Assembly: GCF_036898095.1 (NCBI RefSeq)
Contig: NC_090751.1
Coordinates: forward strand, 51,612,448 to 51,676,447
Direction of reading: 5' to 3'
Origin: Palaemon carinicauda
Lineage: Eukaryota; Arthropoda; Malacostraca; Decapoda; Palaemonidae
DNA length: 64,000 nt
A program made the translations under genes and the position numbers. Positions 1 through 12,030 of this stretch are shown here, in pieces. The first letter of the stretch is position 1. The number at the start of each line of letters is the position of its first letter. Under the pieces are notes generated by a model that saw only the letters and a program-made list of their open reading frames with translations, did not search any database and was not told the DNA's origin.

Positions 1-540
1 TATATCCTTGCCCTTCAATCTTAGATTATTTTCAAACTTAGCAAAATCTACAATAAAATCAAGAATGCAGTCAGTTGATGGTAGCAGAGAAAACGAGAGA
101 CCATATCCGAGAATACATTTCTGCTCTGTAGTCAATTGAAAATCTGACAGATTAATAATATTATCCTGTAAACTATATTTAAACCAAGGGCTGTTTTTAA
201 AAATCATTTCGAACTTATGAGAAAGTTTACCTTTCATCTCAAAACACTCACGTCTTGAAACTCCATGTGCATGATCAAGAAGACCATTTAATTGCTGGGG
301 TCCAAAAGTTGTAAAACGTTCGGTTATTTCACAAAATTCTACTTCTGGAAAGCTTCTTCTTTCTCTAACTGAACATCAGCAATTCTCTTTTTTAATATTT
401 CTTTGTGAACAATCGGAAAGGGATTGTCGGTGGTACCTTTATAAACAAAGGGTTTCATCGTCTTTGGGATCACACTCTCATCATAACAAGTCTTCAGGAA
501 TGAAAGTTGCACTTTTTTAACATGAGCTTTCACTAAACAT
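1..540 (-). pseudogene. Penelope-like element, N-terminal fragment (tentative)
   Basis: A minus-strand reading starts with an open stretch of 64 codons at 533-339. It continues, after a one-base frame change near 339-345, to the window edge. The second part contains a block reading NLSDFQLTTEQKCILGYGLS, which resembles the region just before the reverse transcriptase domain of Penelope-like retroelements as I remember them. The RT core itself would lie left of the window, so the polymerase motifs are not visible. The frame break makes it a relic. Alternatively it could be the N-terminus of another RT-bearing element. The identification is moderate at best. Confidence 0.42.
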
Positions 541-853
541 TCTTTATTGATTGAAGCTGTTTTAATTCAGAATTCTAATAATTTTAATATATATCAAAGT
601 AATTTTAAATTGGATCAGTTTTTAAATAATATTGTAAAAAACAATGTAACTATTGTTAAGGAATTGTTAAAGGATGTAAACAAACCACCGTGAAATGCTG
701 TTAATATTCGCTAAGACTGTAACGGGCTTTTTATCTCTTACGAACCTTTCTGTACCTCTTTTTTAAATATTTGTAACCATTTGTATTCTGAAGAGGAAGG
801 GAGATGGTCCCTTCGAAAGCTAAATAAACTCCTATTTTTCATATATTGTGGGT

Positions 854-854
<1 letters not shown>
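541..854. other. AT-rich spacer, no gene seen
   Basis: The stretch is AT-rich with stop codons in every frame. It may be the 5' untranslated part of the Penelope-like fragment on its left. No splice sites, RNA genes or repeats were recognised. Confidence 0.4.
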
Positions 855-935
<81 letters not shown>

Positions 936-1010
936 TTATACACATACATACATACATACATATATATACATACCTACATATATGTATATATATATAAATA
1001 CACCTCATGG
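855..1010. repeat. (TA)n microsatellite grading into CATA repeats
   Basis: An almost pure TA run covers about 856-930, then CATACATA and TATATGTA variants to about 1000. The apparent open frames across it are simple-sequence artefacts. It marks the left edge of the DIRS gag relic that follows. Confidence 0.95.
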
Positions 1011-3770
1011 TAGTTAGATCCTGCCAAAAGCCATGTTCCGACTCCTTCTGGTCACCGTCTGATGCTGGGCTGGCAGAGTTATTGTCATCATCCACCACAG
1101 AGATCTCGTCTCGAGATGGGTCGCGGTTGAAAATAGGAAGGCTGATTAAGTTCCTGACCCCCTCTGTGGGTCTCTGAGTCCTGGAAAAGGGCTTTGGCAA
1201 TGTCTTGGAGTCCTTTGAATCCAATTTTGGAGGAAACAGGGTTTCCAAGACCATAGGTCTGGATGTGACGACCTCCTTGGTGGGGAGAGACCTAGGAACC
1301 TCTACAGGATCCAAGGGGGACACACAGTCCTCTCCACGGGCTTTTCCGTGAGCAACTGGAGGGGAGAGTCCAAAACTGACTCTTCCCTATGAGACACTCT
1401 CAAGTCGGCGGGTGAGGCATCGGTAGGTAGAGGCAATGATGGGGAGACCTGGAGCTCTGACCGGAGTCAGCTTGATCCTGGATGATGGCAGTTCGTCGGG
1501 TAACCCTTTCTTCCTCTTCAGGGCCGAAGCAGTCATGGTCCGTTGTCCTGGGTTAGTCAAAACGGAGGAATTCCCCAGAGAAACCCTAGGGGCTTACGCA
1601 GTTCGTGAAGGGAACATGGGTACGAAGGCCCGAGTCACAGCCCTGACCAAGGTGCTGAACCACGGTTGCTTACTCATGGATGCGCCATGCGACAGTTCCC
1701 CTGAAGGGATAGAGACTGACAGCTCCTATCGAGGAGTCTTCGTTCCCGATGATGAGAACTAAGACACCAATGACGACAGTTGCTTCCTATGCGCTGGGAG
1801 TTTTGGGATCTTAAACCCCTGAAACTTGCCCTCTTCCTCCTTTCCCGGCGGTCGCACTGTTATGCAATTCCAGGGAGGGGAATGGAGTGACGGTGAACGA
1901 TCGGTGACCATCTTACCTTTCTTTGCGGAAACAACCCCCGCCTTCGGTGGCTGCAGCTGGCGATCCTCGCTTGGAAATGGTGATTAGACGATTCACAATT
2001 GCTGGACGAGAAGGGAGATAGTGGACCAATGATTCACACCGAGGCGATTTACGCACCGTTAAGTGTTTACGCTCTGACAGTGATCGAAGCGTTGGTTGCT
2101 GAGGCAAACGGGGCTTGCATTTTGTGAAAGCAATGCTCCAGTAAACACCTGAAAATTGGCTTGTTGTACGGTGAGTCAGTGATTGACGAGAAGAAGTGCA
2201 AACGTTTAGCAGACGCTTCACATTTGGGAGAATGCTGTCAGGTAGGAGACTGATGTAGAGGCAGGTCCCGATGCTGACAAACGGGCAATTCCCAAGATGA
2301 CGGCTGAGCAGGCGATTTACGATCTCCAAGCCGTTCACGAGTAGTCGGCGATTTATGTGTTATCAAACGAGTGGGTGGTTAATGAGCACTTGGCAGGGCA
2401 GACGGTTCACGATGGAGAGGCGATTTACGAGTTGTCGGAAAAGTGGGCGATTCACGAGCTGCAGGTCGATGGCGGACCTGACGAGCAGGAGCCTGATGAG
2501 ACGGAGAACGCTGCCTTTGAACTGCTGTTGAAGCTCCGGTGGAGAAATGTGACCCTTGTGAAGAGACCCATTCTCTGGAGAAGATCGTCAATGATCCCTT
2601 GCAGACAACGAACAAACCGAGGTTCGTAGAGGCGAAACCGAGGCCGAAGAAGAAAGCGATGGTCGGGAACTAAAAGAGGCAGGTTGGGCAAGTTTCTACG
2701 AAGGGGAAGTCTGCGGAGGTGAAGATGTGAAGAGGCATCTCTTCGCCGACGGAGCAGGAGCACCCTGAAGACGAAGTGGAGGACGAACACGGCGAGGACT
2801 TCTGCTACCTACACGACAATGAACAGCAACCTTTGGATCAGCAAGCTGACTCAGAAGGCATCCGAAGAGGACTCTTTATGAGTGCACCTTCACTAGAAAG
2901 GGGAACACTCGCAGGAGACATGCCTTGGACTTTGCCCCCCCCCCCACAAGATGTTCATCAGGGGAAGGAGCACAGACCTCAGTGGCGGCACCAGATGGAG
3001 CAGAAGACGCAACCACAGGTTCCGGCAGAAGACGAGACCTCCGAAACTACTATGTTGACTAAGGTCAAGGGGTCGACGTCTGATGCTGAGGATCGCTGTA
3101 GATCCTTACCCCAGAGCAGGAACCACCGCAATCCCTCCTTGGAACGAGAACTAGGCAAACCCAACAAAAGCCACATCTGTAACAAAGGAGAAAGAGGTAG
3201 GGCCTCACTTGAGGGGAGAGCCGGGGCCATCTCACTAGGGAGGCAGCACCGTCTTTCAAGAACAGAGGTTGATCCTGGGTTAAACGGCCCACGCTACTAC
3301 TTGTCGGACCCACGGAGGAAGCCGTCCAAGTGGGAGCTTCAGAGGAAGGTCGGGATATGGAGGAAGAAGCCTTGGGTTTCTTCTGCTTCGAAGCAGCCTT
3401 CGAAGAAGAAGAGTCCCGCTTAGACTACTACTTCCCACTGGGAGGCAGACCACTCCCGACACTCATTACACTTGTTAGTTTCGTCACAGCATTGACCTCT
3501 GCAGATGGGACCAAGGCTGTGAGGATCCATATCCAATGCAAACATGAATTTACCGCAGGTGCGGCCCTCAGACTCAGGGCTGGTACACATCGCCGGTGAA
3601 AGAACTCAGCACACACACACACTGAAAAAGAAAGACAAAACATTATCAATAGCAATTCAAAATGTAGAGGAGGAACAGCGGCAACAACTGTTCTCCATCC
3701 GAGCCAAAAGTAAAGTGAAGCAGTCACAGGTGTGTTAGTGGGAGGGGTTGCTAGCTAACCCCCTACCCCC
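1011..3770 (-). pseudogene. DIRS-family gag relic with 5' terminal repeat remnant
   Basis: Minus-strand fragments resemble the gag region of the DIRS element at 10126-17779. Both have a stretch like LETLFPPKLDSKDSKTLPK (here about 1180-1250; there about 14800-15015, with a similar ELKDSKTVPKSSSRIR). Both have a cysteine-rich start containing a Cys-Met-Glu-Cys-like end (here near 3420-3600, degenerate). The right end at about 3711-3770 matches that element's terminal repeat: an ACAGGTGTG motif followed by G-rich then CTAGCTAACCCC blocks. Many stops and frameshifts are present. No RT or recombinase remains on the left, where the TA microsatellite begins. This is a 5'-end fragment of the same family as the 10-18 kb element, older and more decayed. 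Confidence 0.6.
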
Positions 3771-6228
3771 ACGTGGATCAAGATGGAATAGTAACAATTT
3801 GGATTATAATAAGTAAAAATTATTTGATTTTCTTCTTTAGGATTCTATCAAGTTTCGGAATGAATTTTCTAAAACCTATTTGTTTCCTTTCACTCAATAT
3901 TGAAACAAAGGTTACAAATTTTTCTGGAGCAGCAACCCCACCGATTTTAGCCACGAACCGCTACTGGTGCTGAACTCCTTCTACTGTATGTTGTGGCGAG
4001 AGGGCGGTTTAGCGCGTAGCTGTAGTTGGGCGATGAACTCCCTCAACTGTTTGTGATGAGAGTGAGTTCTTGTGTGTAGAGAAGCTTGTACACGGTAGCG
4101 CTCTGCTCTCCTTGCCCCCTAACCTTACTGGCCGAAGGGTTAAGCACGCTACTGCATTACTCATTGTTCTCATCCAAAATCAAAGTTTCTTTGTCATATG
4201 CTTCGAAGAAGAACGATGAAGGTAATAACCCAGGAGAGAGATAGCCTACGAGAGGTTTCTCCCTTGAAGGAGGTTACCATCCATGAGGTATCGATCTCAA
4301 AGGATCTGGCCTCATTGATGTTGGCAATAACCATTAAGAGATAAGGCCTAACTACGAGACTCGTCGATGGAAGCCGGGTACTGTAAGCGGTTCTGCAGCA
4401 GCCAACGAAACTAGTTTTGTATCCTCAGGATATGGAGGGAAGGCAATATCTCCCACAGGCGGGAAAGGAGACTAACCCCACCTATTACTGTCAGCTATTC
4501 TCCTTGCAAGCAGGAAGATTGCTGAAAAGTGGCTGGTGGAAGGTAACTCTCCCTTGGGAGGGAAAGTTGCCCAACACTTAGTGATGGTTACCTTTCCCTC
4601 GGAAGAGGAAGTTACCCAGAACCTGGAGGCGGATCTTCCGCCTTAAGTTACGGCCAACGAGACTTGTCCATGCAAGCCGGCGACCACAATGGGTCCTACG
4701 GCAGCTAATGAGACTCTTACAGTACCATCAGGTTATGCAGACGGGATCGTCGTTGTAATGAAAGGACGACCGAAGGTTAAAAATCACTAAATACATCGAA
4801 CTTGCCGGCTAGGTATCGCAGCTGCACCTAGCCTATAAGCTACGTCAACATCTCATCCAATCAACCACACTCCGAGGGGCTAGAGAAGGGTATAGATGAA
4901 TCCAAAACCCTTCTCGTTGTCCAGCTCGGAGGACACCACTCGGGAGAAGATCTAACCCGCGCAAAGGAAAGGTGTCCCTCGAGTGGAGCAGGAACTTGCT
5001 TCAGACTCCCTCTGCCACCTGATTTAACTTAGAATGAGGGAGTGCGCCGTCGTAAGGGCTGAGAAGCAAGACCAAGGTCCAGCAGTGGCTTCTCAAAGAA
5101 GACGGAGATATGACGATGTGGAAAAATACATAGGAAAAATACAAATTATTTCTAGATTTATAAATTAATTTTTATTGTTTAGGTTTTATTTGTATTTTTT
5201 GTACTGCTTAATTTGTTTATCTTCAGTCCCTCACTCAAAATTTTTCTTTATATTAAAAGTGTGATGGTGACCTTCCCCCAGCGTTGGACATAGGTTGAAA
5301 TTTAGCTTGTTATGCTTGGAAATTGGGACACTAGCCAGGATTCTTGGTGTTAGTCGTACAGTAATGTTATTTTTCTTGCCCGAGGTTCCAGAAAAAAACA
5401 AAGACAGAAAGGATTGTTGACCCAGGACACTACAAAGACAGTAACCTCAGTGACTGATACTATAATTATACTGTATGATTGCCTTCTATTCAGTGTAGTG
5501 TATGGTAGGTTAGAACATGGCAAAAGACTATGTAGGCAAAAAGTCATTGTTTGCCGTTAGTTTGTGCCATGGTGCAAATTAGTGGAGAAAGGAAAAGACG
5601 TTGCTCGTCAACTGAAGACGACACCATGGAGCCGTCAATTAAACAGAAGCAAGATGTTGAAAATCAGCCAAAATAGAAGGACAGAGACAATAAACAAGTT
5701 CAGGATAAAGAAGCCTACAGAGAAGATGCAAATAATTAATTGGATGATTTTTTGGGTGAAATGAACATTAACGGTTTTTAAGTCAACAGATGCTCATTGT
5801 TCTTTGGCCTGCAGTCCCATTAAAAGCAGCATTCATAATCATCCGCATTGTTTATTCTATTAGAGGATAACTGGTTGTAACTGCATTTTAATACTATCCA
5901 GAAGCTTGCATTTTCATATACTGTAGGTTATCATCTTTAAATAATCTCTACTCTCGAGTATAGTGTGTTGAATGGTATAGAGTGACCAAAGTGTGAGCAG
6001 TTTTTTTTCCCTATCATTTTTTAACTGTTATTTGATTATTTTTTCTTATTAAATGTTTTTTTTTTTTTAATAATCCCCTTTCAATACACCTGCTTACCCA
6101 AGATATTCCCCGTTCCAGCCTTATTTTTCTTTTCCCCCTTGTAATATTTTGTTCCTCTCATAATTTGAAATATAGCTGCAGCTATTTACATTGGACTCCA
6201 TGCATGCCAGTAATAAGTGAGACGGCAT
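3771..6228. other. No gene recognised; possible DIRS-derived non-coding DNA
   Basis: No coding pattern was recognised. From 3976 to about 5100 there is mid-GC sequence with recurring phrases (for example related GTTACC and CCCTTGGGAGG/CCCTCGGAAGAGG blocks near 4530-4610). These look like internal low-order repetition. At 5125-5155 a block reading AGGAAAAATACAAATTATTT resembles the outer end of the DIRS terminal repeats at 10140-10165 and 55905-55925. From 5160 to 6180 the DNA is AT-rich. No RNA genes were seen. Confidence 0.4.
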
Positions 6229-6469
6229 GGCATACTGTGCCTCTAGAATAATATTAAGCAACTACAGTTCCAGCTGGGTTGCCCCGCCCAGTATAAAATC
6301 AAGGGGTGGTGCCCAGTTCATCCTTGATAGTTTACTTTTTTGCACAAATTTCTGGGTATTCCACTGTTTTATCTTTTTGTGTAGTGAACTTTGGAGTGTG
6401 GTTGGCGTTCGGACACTAGGAAGTCTGCGTGCTACTTTTGGCCACAGTCCGCAAACCACTCCATAATTT
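6229..6469 (+). promoter_or_regulatory. Possible LTR/leader of the plus-strand Ty3-like element
   Basis: A TATA-like GTATAAAATC lies at 6290-6299 and T-rich sequence follows, just upstream of the gag-like frame that opens at 6470. A TGGTGGCCAGACC string at about 6470 is in the right place for a tRNA primer-binding site, but I could not match it to a specific tRNA. No second copy of this segment was found at the 3' side, so calling it an LTR is inference. Confidence 0.28.
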
Positions 6470-8130
6470 TTGGTGGCCAGACCAGGGAAACACCAACCTT
6501 TAGGCGTGGCACTGTCATCAACCAAGGGTCGAAAAGCTAAGAGGAGCCTTAGTCGGGATGTGGAGAGCCTTGCCTCGATCATTAGTGACCTGGCGACTCA
6601 CGTAAAGTCCCTGACACTTGAGGTGGCGGCGCTGAAGGGCGTTGAGTCATCGCCAACAAGCCTCATTGCCACTGGGGTTATGACCACCATGACCACCAGT
6701 GGTCCTTCTACGTCCCCGGCTAGGCTATATGTCAATGGGCTGACAATCCCTGCAACTAGTGCGGGAACAGTGATTGAAGGTCTCCAGCCCCTTTCAGGGT
6801 TCTAACTTTACTCCCACCTGCACCTGGCTTCTGGGAGTCTCCTGCTTGGAATGGACATCTTACCTACTTGCCTGTTATGTCAACCAACGCTGTTAGTCCA
6901 CTAGAGACTTCAGGAAATGTACTGGGAGAGCAGATCTCGGTTGTCAAAGCAATGTCCGGCAGACCAGAAAAAGCTCCAGCAGCTACAGCTGAACAAGTTC
7001 ATACTAAAATAGGGGTCATCCCAAAGCATAGACGCCAGGCCAAGGACACAACCAGACCAGCCATACCTGAATTGACAATGTCGTCACAAGAGTCTACTGG
7101 TGAAGATTTTGGTAGTGAGACTTCTGGTGATACTTTCAGCTCCTGCTCCAGTGTCAGTTCAGCCGACACCGTCTCCACCGGACATGTCCGTTCCCCTTGA
7201 CTCTACGAAGAGCCCCAAGCCTGGGCTCTTCCAGCTAGAAACTGGCCAGAGTTTTGCTTGATTCCTGAGGGATTTCGAGGCCTGTGCCAATAGATTTACT
7301 GCAGGAAGCTCTGGCTTGTGGACTGCTGAGCATAGAAGGTTCCTGAAGGGGGAAATCAAGGAAACTTCCTCAGCAATAGGGGGCACCGAGATCTTATACC
7401 CGACATGAAGGAATGCCTCCTCAACTGATACCAAGAAGCCTGAGAGACAGGATACAGGAAGGAATGCCCATTTTAGCAGTGCCACCTGTGGAGAGGGTGA
7501 ACTGCTGAAGATTTATGCCATGAGGTTGGCCTCCTTGTATCGGTCTGCATATCCTCAGCGTAGCTTGGACCAGAGAGAGCTGAGACGAAAGCTCCTCAGA
7601 AAGGTTCCAAGCAAAGCTGCGAGTTGGCTGGAGCAGTCTCTGGCCACTATCAATGTCTCCGCTGGCGGTCAGGCCACTTGGCAGGATGTCCTACACCTGT
7701 TATGTGTTTTCGACAAGGCATCCCATCAGCGAAGCCAGAAGGCAGAGGACTTAGCCATTAGTCGTGCAGGTCAGTCATGGCGTGGCTCGTATGCCAACAG
7801 GATAGCCATGGCTGTACCCAACCGTTCACCTGCACCTAATTGAGTGTATCTACGCACTCCACGACCTGTCCCCAAACCTGCACCTGTGGAAGTGTGCCTG
7901 CCACCACCTCGCATTCCAGAGAGTTCTCCCCAGTTCCAGAGGAGGTACTGTGCTTGGTGCAAGAAACCAGTCACCTGGTGGACGAGTGTCAGAGATGCCT
8001 CAATCTGTGCCTTCGCTTATGTTCGGCCAACCATCATGTCGTATAGTGTTGGCAACAGGTGGCCCTGATGCATAGATTACCTGTCCAGAAGACACCCACT
8101 GCCCGCAGCCCTAGGAGGGTGAAGGGCAGT
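6470..8130 (+). pseudogene. Ty3-like gag relic with split zinc knuckle
   Basis: Open pieces at 6470-6805, 6868-7200 and 7520-7843 form a broken gag. The first has a coiled-coil-like stretch (SLASIISDLATHVKSLTLEV). The third is basic and helical, as in capsid regions (RRKLLRKVPSKAASWLEQSL). At about 7945-8040 a CCHC zinc knuckle is visible but split by a frameshift: YCAWCKKP is in one frame and HLVDECQRC in another, followed by a second Cys/His cluster ending NHHVV. Such knuckles bind retroelement RNA in other gag proteins. Multiple stops lie between the pieces, so it is inactive. Which Ty3 lineage it belongs to cannot be decided from this. Confidence 0.6.
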
Positions 8131-8590
8131 ACCAGTGAATACTACTCTGACCCTCTCGTCCTACTCTGGTTCACCCAGTAGCAGGGAGAGCTGAAGCGGG
8201 AGAGAGTCCAAAGCTTCTTCCTGGAGTGTAGAGAAGATGAAGAAGAGTAAGAAGAAGACATCAAGAACAGAGGAGTATCATAGGGCGTTAAACCCTAAAC
8301 CTTCGGTGTAGAAGATGGGGCTACATCGAAGGAGGGTGTGAGTGCTAGGAAGCTTACTCCTAGTGTTCCGGTGGCAGCCGTGGAAATCTCGATTTCCAAA
8401 GTTACCCCTCAACCTGAAAAGGTCATTGCCCATCCAATGACACTATCAGGATTGGTCATTGAAAAAATAATATAATTAGACAAGGTTGAAGAACCAAAAT
8501 ATAAAAAAAAATCATTCTAATAAACATTAATAAATATGACAAATAATTTGTATTTTTCTCAACTATTATTTAAATTTTTCCACAATAACC
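8131..8590. other. Gag-pol linker with a small AT-rich insertion
   Basis: No clear domain is present. At about 8484-8585 an AT-rich patch interrupts the element. Within it TGACAAATAATTTGTATTTT (8536-8555) resembles the outer end of the DIRS element that starts at 10126. It may be a DIRS terminal scrap or chance; see findings. Confidence 0.35.
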
Positions 8591-9010
8591 GGTCCTCGAC
8601 ACTGTCCAGAGCTTCTCCAACAGACTCCTCCATAGAGGAAACAGGAACAGAGGCTTTATTGAAAACCCTTCGGAGGGTTAATCTGGCACAGTTGGCTCTT
8701 GTACCACTCATGGTTTTCCCAGCGACCATGTCGGAGTTTCCATCGCGAGCGTTGGATGCTCTCATTGACTCCAGAGCTGAGGTCCACCTCCTGTCATCAG
8801 GTGTAGTGTAGGATTACCAGCTGCAGAGGGTACCCGACACAATTGGTCTGAAGGGTTTAGGGCAAACAGGATGTAAGACCTTAGGTATAGTACTGTTGAC
8901 CCCTATACTGACATTCACCCTGAGTGTGTTCCATGTAGAGCCTTCAGGAAATATGGCTGAGCACGTAGTGCTTGGTTACCAGTTCTTGGGAGCAAATGAG
9001 GTGATAGTTG
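8591..9010 (+). pseudogene. Ty3-like aspartic protease relic
   Basis: The frame ending at 8811 contains ALDALIDSRAEVHLLSSG, matching the retroelement aspartic-protease active-site pattern (hydrophobic, Asp-Ser/Thr-Gly-Ala) with Gly changed to Arg (DSR instead of DSG). That glycine is invariant in active members, so this copy should be dead. Further residues downstream of the stop (VLGYQFLGANEV, about 8968-9003) suit the end of the fold. It lies between gag and RT, the usual Ty3 position. A second protease-like motif occurs at 19179. Confidence 0.6.
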
Positions 9011-9093
9011 ACAGAGCCTGAAATCGGCTGAGCATTGGCAGTACTCCCCCAAGAGCCTCTTTGGGAGCATCATGTCCCGAAACGTGAAGACTG

Positions 9094-9591
9094 TTGTCAA
9101 CAAGTGCTTTATGCACTCAAGTCCACGCAGCCATTTCAATAAGGATTACCAGCATTGAGCCCATACTTGTTCCTCTTACTGTAGACTTTCCTAGGGGACT
9201 TGACACCTCTTTTAGGTGCTCTGCTTGTCCAACCAACTGTTGGCTGGAGATGTGTTATGATGGCGACATCATAACCCCCGGTCTGTCAAGAAACGCTACA
9301 GCAATCCCTGGCATCCTAGAACTGAAAGACAAAAAAGCCTCGGTTTTGATCAAGGGTTTATCTGAAGGAACTGCCAAGATAAAGAAGGGTGATCTCTTAG
9401 GAAAGCTGTTCACCATGGCAATGGTGCATGTTCCTCTACCCTGCCTGATAGCACTAGAGTGCAACCTGACGCCTGAACCAAATGTATTGGAAGAGATAGA
9501 CAATTTGTCTATCTCCGATGAACTGAACTTCTCAGAAGGACCAGTTCTGTCAAATGCTTCAACGTCATCTTCCGGTCATCAGTACTGGTGA
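9094..9591 (+). pseudogene. Ty3-like protease-RT linker domain
   Basis: An open frame of 165 codons has a beta-rich pattern with GLSEGTAKIKKGDLLGKLF near its middle. It resembles the linker between protease and RT in many Ty3 elements, where a pattern like 'natural weapons: ... kGd.lG.l' recurs. It overlaps the start of the RT coding region by a frame change near 9590. No catalytic residues are assigned. It could have been part of a continuous pol before mutation. Confidence 0.45.
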
Positions 9592-10121
9592 CGATGATGT
9601 GGGAGAGTGCTCGACGAGACACCCATTTATCAGAGGGTTCGACGGTTTGCAAAGCCCGTCGCTGACGCCATCGGGGAACAGTGCAGGGAGTTGCATGAAC
9701 TGGGTATTATTGAACCCAGTATCTCTCCTTGGTCTTCACCCATTGTTCCAGTCCGAAAAAAGGACAACAGTACTGTATATGGTTGTATGTGGACTACTGT
9801 AGACTGAATAAGGTGACTGTCTCTGTTATATTCCCAATGCCAAAGACTCCATATTTGGGCTACAAAGAGTCAAATACTTTACAACCTTTGACCTGGTTTG
9901 TGGATACTACCAGTTACTGCTGGCAGAGGAGAGTAAAGAATGCACGGCTTTCTCTACCGACTTTGAGCACTGGCAATTCAGACGCTTATTGTTTGGACTG
10001 AAGAATGCCCCTGCAGTGTTCCAGAGAGAAATGCACAGTATTTTACAAGAGTTCCCGAAAGCCAAGGTGGTTGTCTACATTGATGACATCTTGATCCTTT
10101 CGAGGAACACCTGAAACTGGT
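9592..10121 (+). pseudogene. Ty3-like reverse transcriptase, N-terminal and palm part
   Basis: The start near 9607 reads as the classic RT entry (LHELGIIEPSISPWSSPIVP with VRKKD). A YYQL-like block (about 9910) and an FGLKNAPAVFQREM block (9993-10034) follow, and YIDDILIL marks the catalytic aspartates at about 10075-10098. Frameshifts occur near 9800 and 9900. The frame ends abruptly at 10121-10125, where the DIRS element is inserted. The remainder of the RT resumes at 17780 on the same strand, so the interruption is certain. Confidence 0.8.
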
Positions 10122-10125
10122 AAAA

Positions 10126-10325
10126 TGACAAATTCGTAGATAATTTGTATTTTTCCTAACTATACAAACCTTAGCTATTTAAAGTGGGTAATTACTTTTG
10201 CGTAGCTGAAAGGAGGAGCCATAAAAATTTAACGAAGGATTATTACCCCACCGCTAGTTAGCGGGGGGTAGGGAGGGTAGTTAGCTACCCTTCCCCCTCA
10301 CACACCTGTGTTGTAGCTCCACTTT
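10126..10325. repeat. DIRS3 left terminal repeat
   Basis: The segment 10173-10325 (GTGGGTAATTACTTTTGCGT onward to the CACACACCTGTGTTGTAGCT block) is inverted at 17599-17757 with few mismatches. The outer 45 bases at this end do not match the right end but are complementary to the first half of the ICR. Confidence 0.85.
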
Positions 10326-10377
10326 CGCTTAGAGGTAGGACTTCATGGGGGACAGGGCTGGCAGGCAAATTTGATTA

Positions 10378-10470
10378 AATAGCTAAGGTTTGTATAGTTA
10401 GGAAAAATACAAATTATCTACAAATTTGTCATTTGTTCCATAACTGGAATACAAACCACGCTATTTAAAG
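10378..10470. repeat. DIRS3 internal complementary region
   Basis: The first half (10378-10430, reading AGGAAAAATACAAATTATCT) is the reverse complement of the element's left outer end (10126-10175). The second half (from TTTGTTCCATAACTGGAATA at 10432) is the reverse complement of its right outer end (17745-17779). The two halves meet at TCA-TTT-GTT. In DIRS elements this segment is the template for joining the two ends into a circle. Confidence 0.85.
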
Positions 10471-10958
10471 AGGGTGACTTAACCCTTAGGAAGGGTGGAA
10501 CAAGTCCCAACCATACTGGCTTTTGGCTTTGCCCGGGGACTCAGTATCTGAGTGTGTCAGCACTCAACAATAAAGAGTCCCTGCACCTCGCTCGCACCTT
10601 GCTATGCAAGGGCTGCGGCCTATGTAAGTTGTGTGTGAAGGAAAAAAGTGTGACTCGTCCTAGGAAGTTGACCTGAAGTTCTTTAGATGGAAACTTAAGG
10701 GTAGGACTCTCCCAATACCACCTCGTTAGGGTATGGGGACGCGACAATATTAACTTGATACTAGGAACACAAGGGAACATGGTTTACCTGCAGAGGTTTG
10801 AGGTTAGCTGTGCAGAGAACTCAGGATGCTGCTTTCCCCAAGAGAAGGGAGGATGAAGAAAAGAATAAGATCCAGGCATACCTTTTCATTCATGCAGACT
10901 AAAACCGGGTAACAATGCCCTCAACCCTCTGCTACTTGTCCATTAAGGAGCCTGAGGT
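10471..10958. other. DIRS3 3' non-coding segment
   Basis: It lies between the ICR and the YR stop codon (TAA on the minus strand, 10961-10959). No coding pattern was seen. Confidence 0.5.
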
Positions 10959-12030
10959 TTAAACCAGCTGTTGTGCAGCCAACACAGGGCCGATAGAGAA
11001 TGTATCAAGCCTCCTGTGGGTCACGTCTTGCAGGTAGTGGGCTGTGAAGGTCGTTTGACGCTTCCACACCCCTGCTTGTAGAACCTGCGTCACTGAGAAG
11101 TTTTTCTTGAAGGCCAGGGAGGTAGCTACTCCCCTGACATCATGAGCTCTAGGGCGACGTGACGGAGGAGGGTCAGGATTCAGGGACAGATGGATGGCCT
11201 TTCAAATCCATGCTGAGATGGTGTTCTTGGTAACCCTCCTCATCGATCTCCCAGTGCTGACAAATAAAGCCCGCACTTGGGGACGAACTGCAGCTGTTCT
11301 CTTCAGGTATAGCCTCAGACTCCTTACTGGGCACAGTAGGAGATGGTCTGGGTCATCTGTTACGGAACGAAGACTCGAAATCTGGAAGGAGTCGAAGCGA
11401 GGGTCCGGCACTCCCGGATTCTGAGTCTTAACAATAAGCTTAGGGACGAAGCTGAACGTTACCTCCCCCCCATCCCCTTGAATGGGCGATGTCATACGAG
11501 AGACCATGAAGTTCGCTAACTCGCTTGGCTGACGCCAAACCTAGTAGGAACACCGTCTTCCAAGTCAGGTGGCTATCTGAAGCCTGGCGTAATGGTTCGT
11601 AGGGAAGTCTGAGACCTGAGGACTCGAACCACGTTCCATGGAGGAGGTCTCACTTCCGACTGAGGGCAGTTAAGTTCATAACTAAGTATGAGTAGAGAAA
11701 GTTCTAGCGAAGAAGAAATGTCCACTCCTTTGAGCCTGAAGGCTAGACTTAAGGCTGAGCGATAGCCTTTCACTGCCGAGACTGAAAGGCGCATTTCTTC
11801 TCGCAAATACACGAAGAACTCCGCTATTGCTGAAATAGTGGCATCGAGTGGAGAGATACCCCTTCCACGACACCAACCACAGAAAACTCTCCACTTCGCC
11901 TGGTAGACTCCTGCGGATGACTTTCGCAGGTGTCCAGACATCCTTTCCGCAACTTGTTGCGAAAATCCTCTCTCTGCGAGGAGATGCTGGATAGTCTCCA
12001 GGAGTGAAGCCAAAGCGAAGCTACGGCTTT
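10959..12030 (-). pseudogene. DIRS3 tyrosine recombinase
   Basis: The N-terminal core-binding part (for example GVYQAKWRVFCGWCRGRG, about 11900) is in the frame ending at 11573. It is followed in another frame by ASAKRVSELHG with the first catalytic Arg (about 11520-11550). After a frameshift in the 7-base C run at about 11461-11470 the frame continues to a TGA near 11200. Past that TGA it reads HDVRGVATS (the His-x-x-Arg motif, about 11115-11145), then a Trp and HYL with the nucleophilic Tyr (about 11035-11045). The stop is at 10959. All four catalytic positions are therefore still recognisable. One frameshift, one frame change and one stop break the gene. Its role in the family is strand exchange for circle integration. 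Confidence 0.8.

Noticed and set aside
781..1017. 78-codon frame across the TA microsatellite
   Set aside because: It is simple-sequence translation (Tyr-Ile repeats), not a gene.
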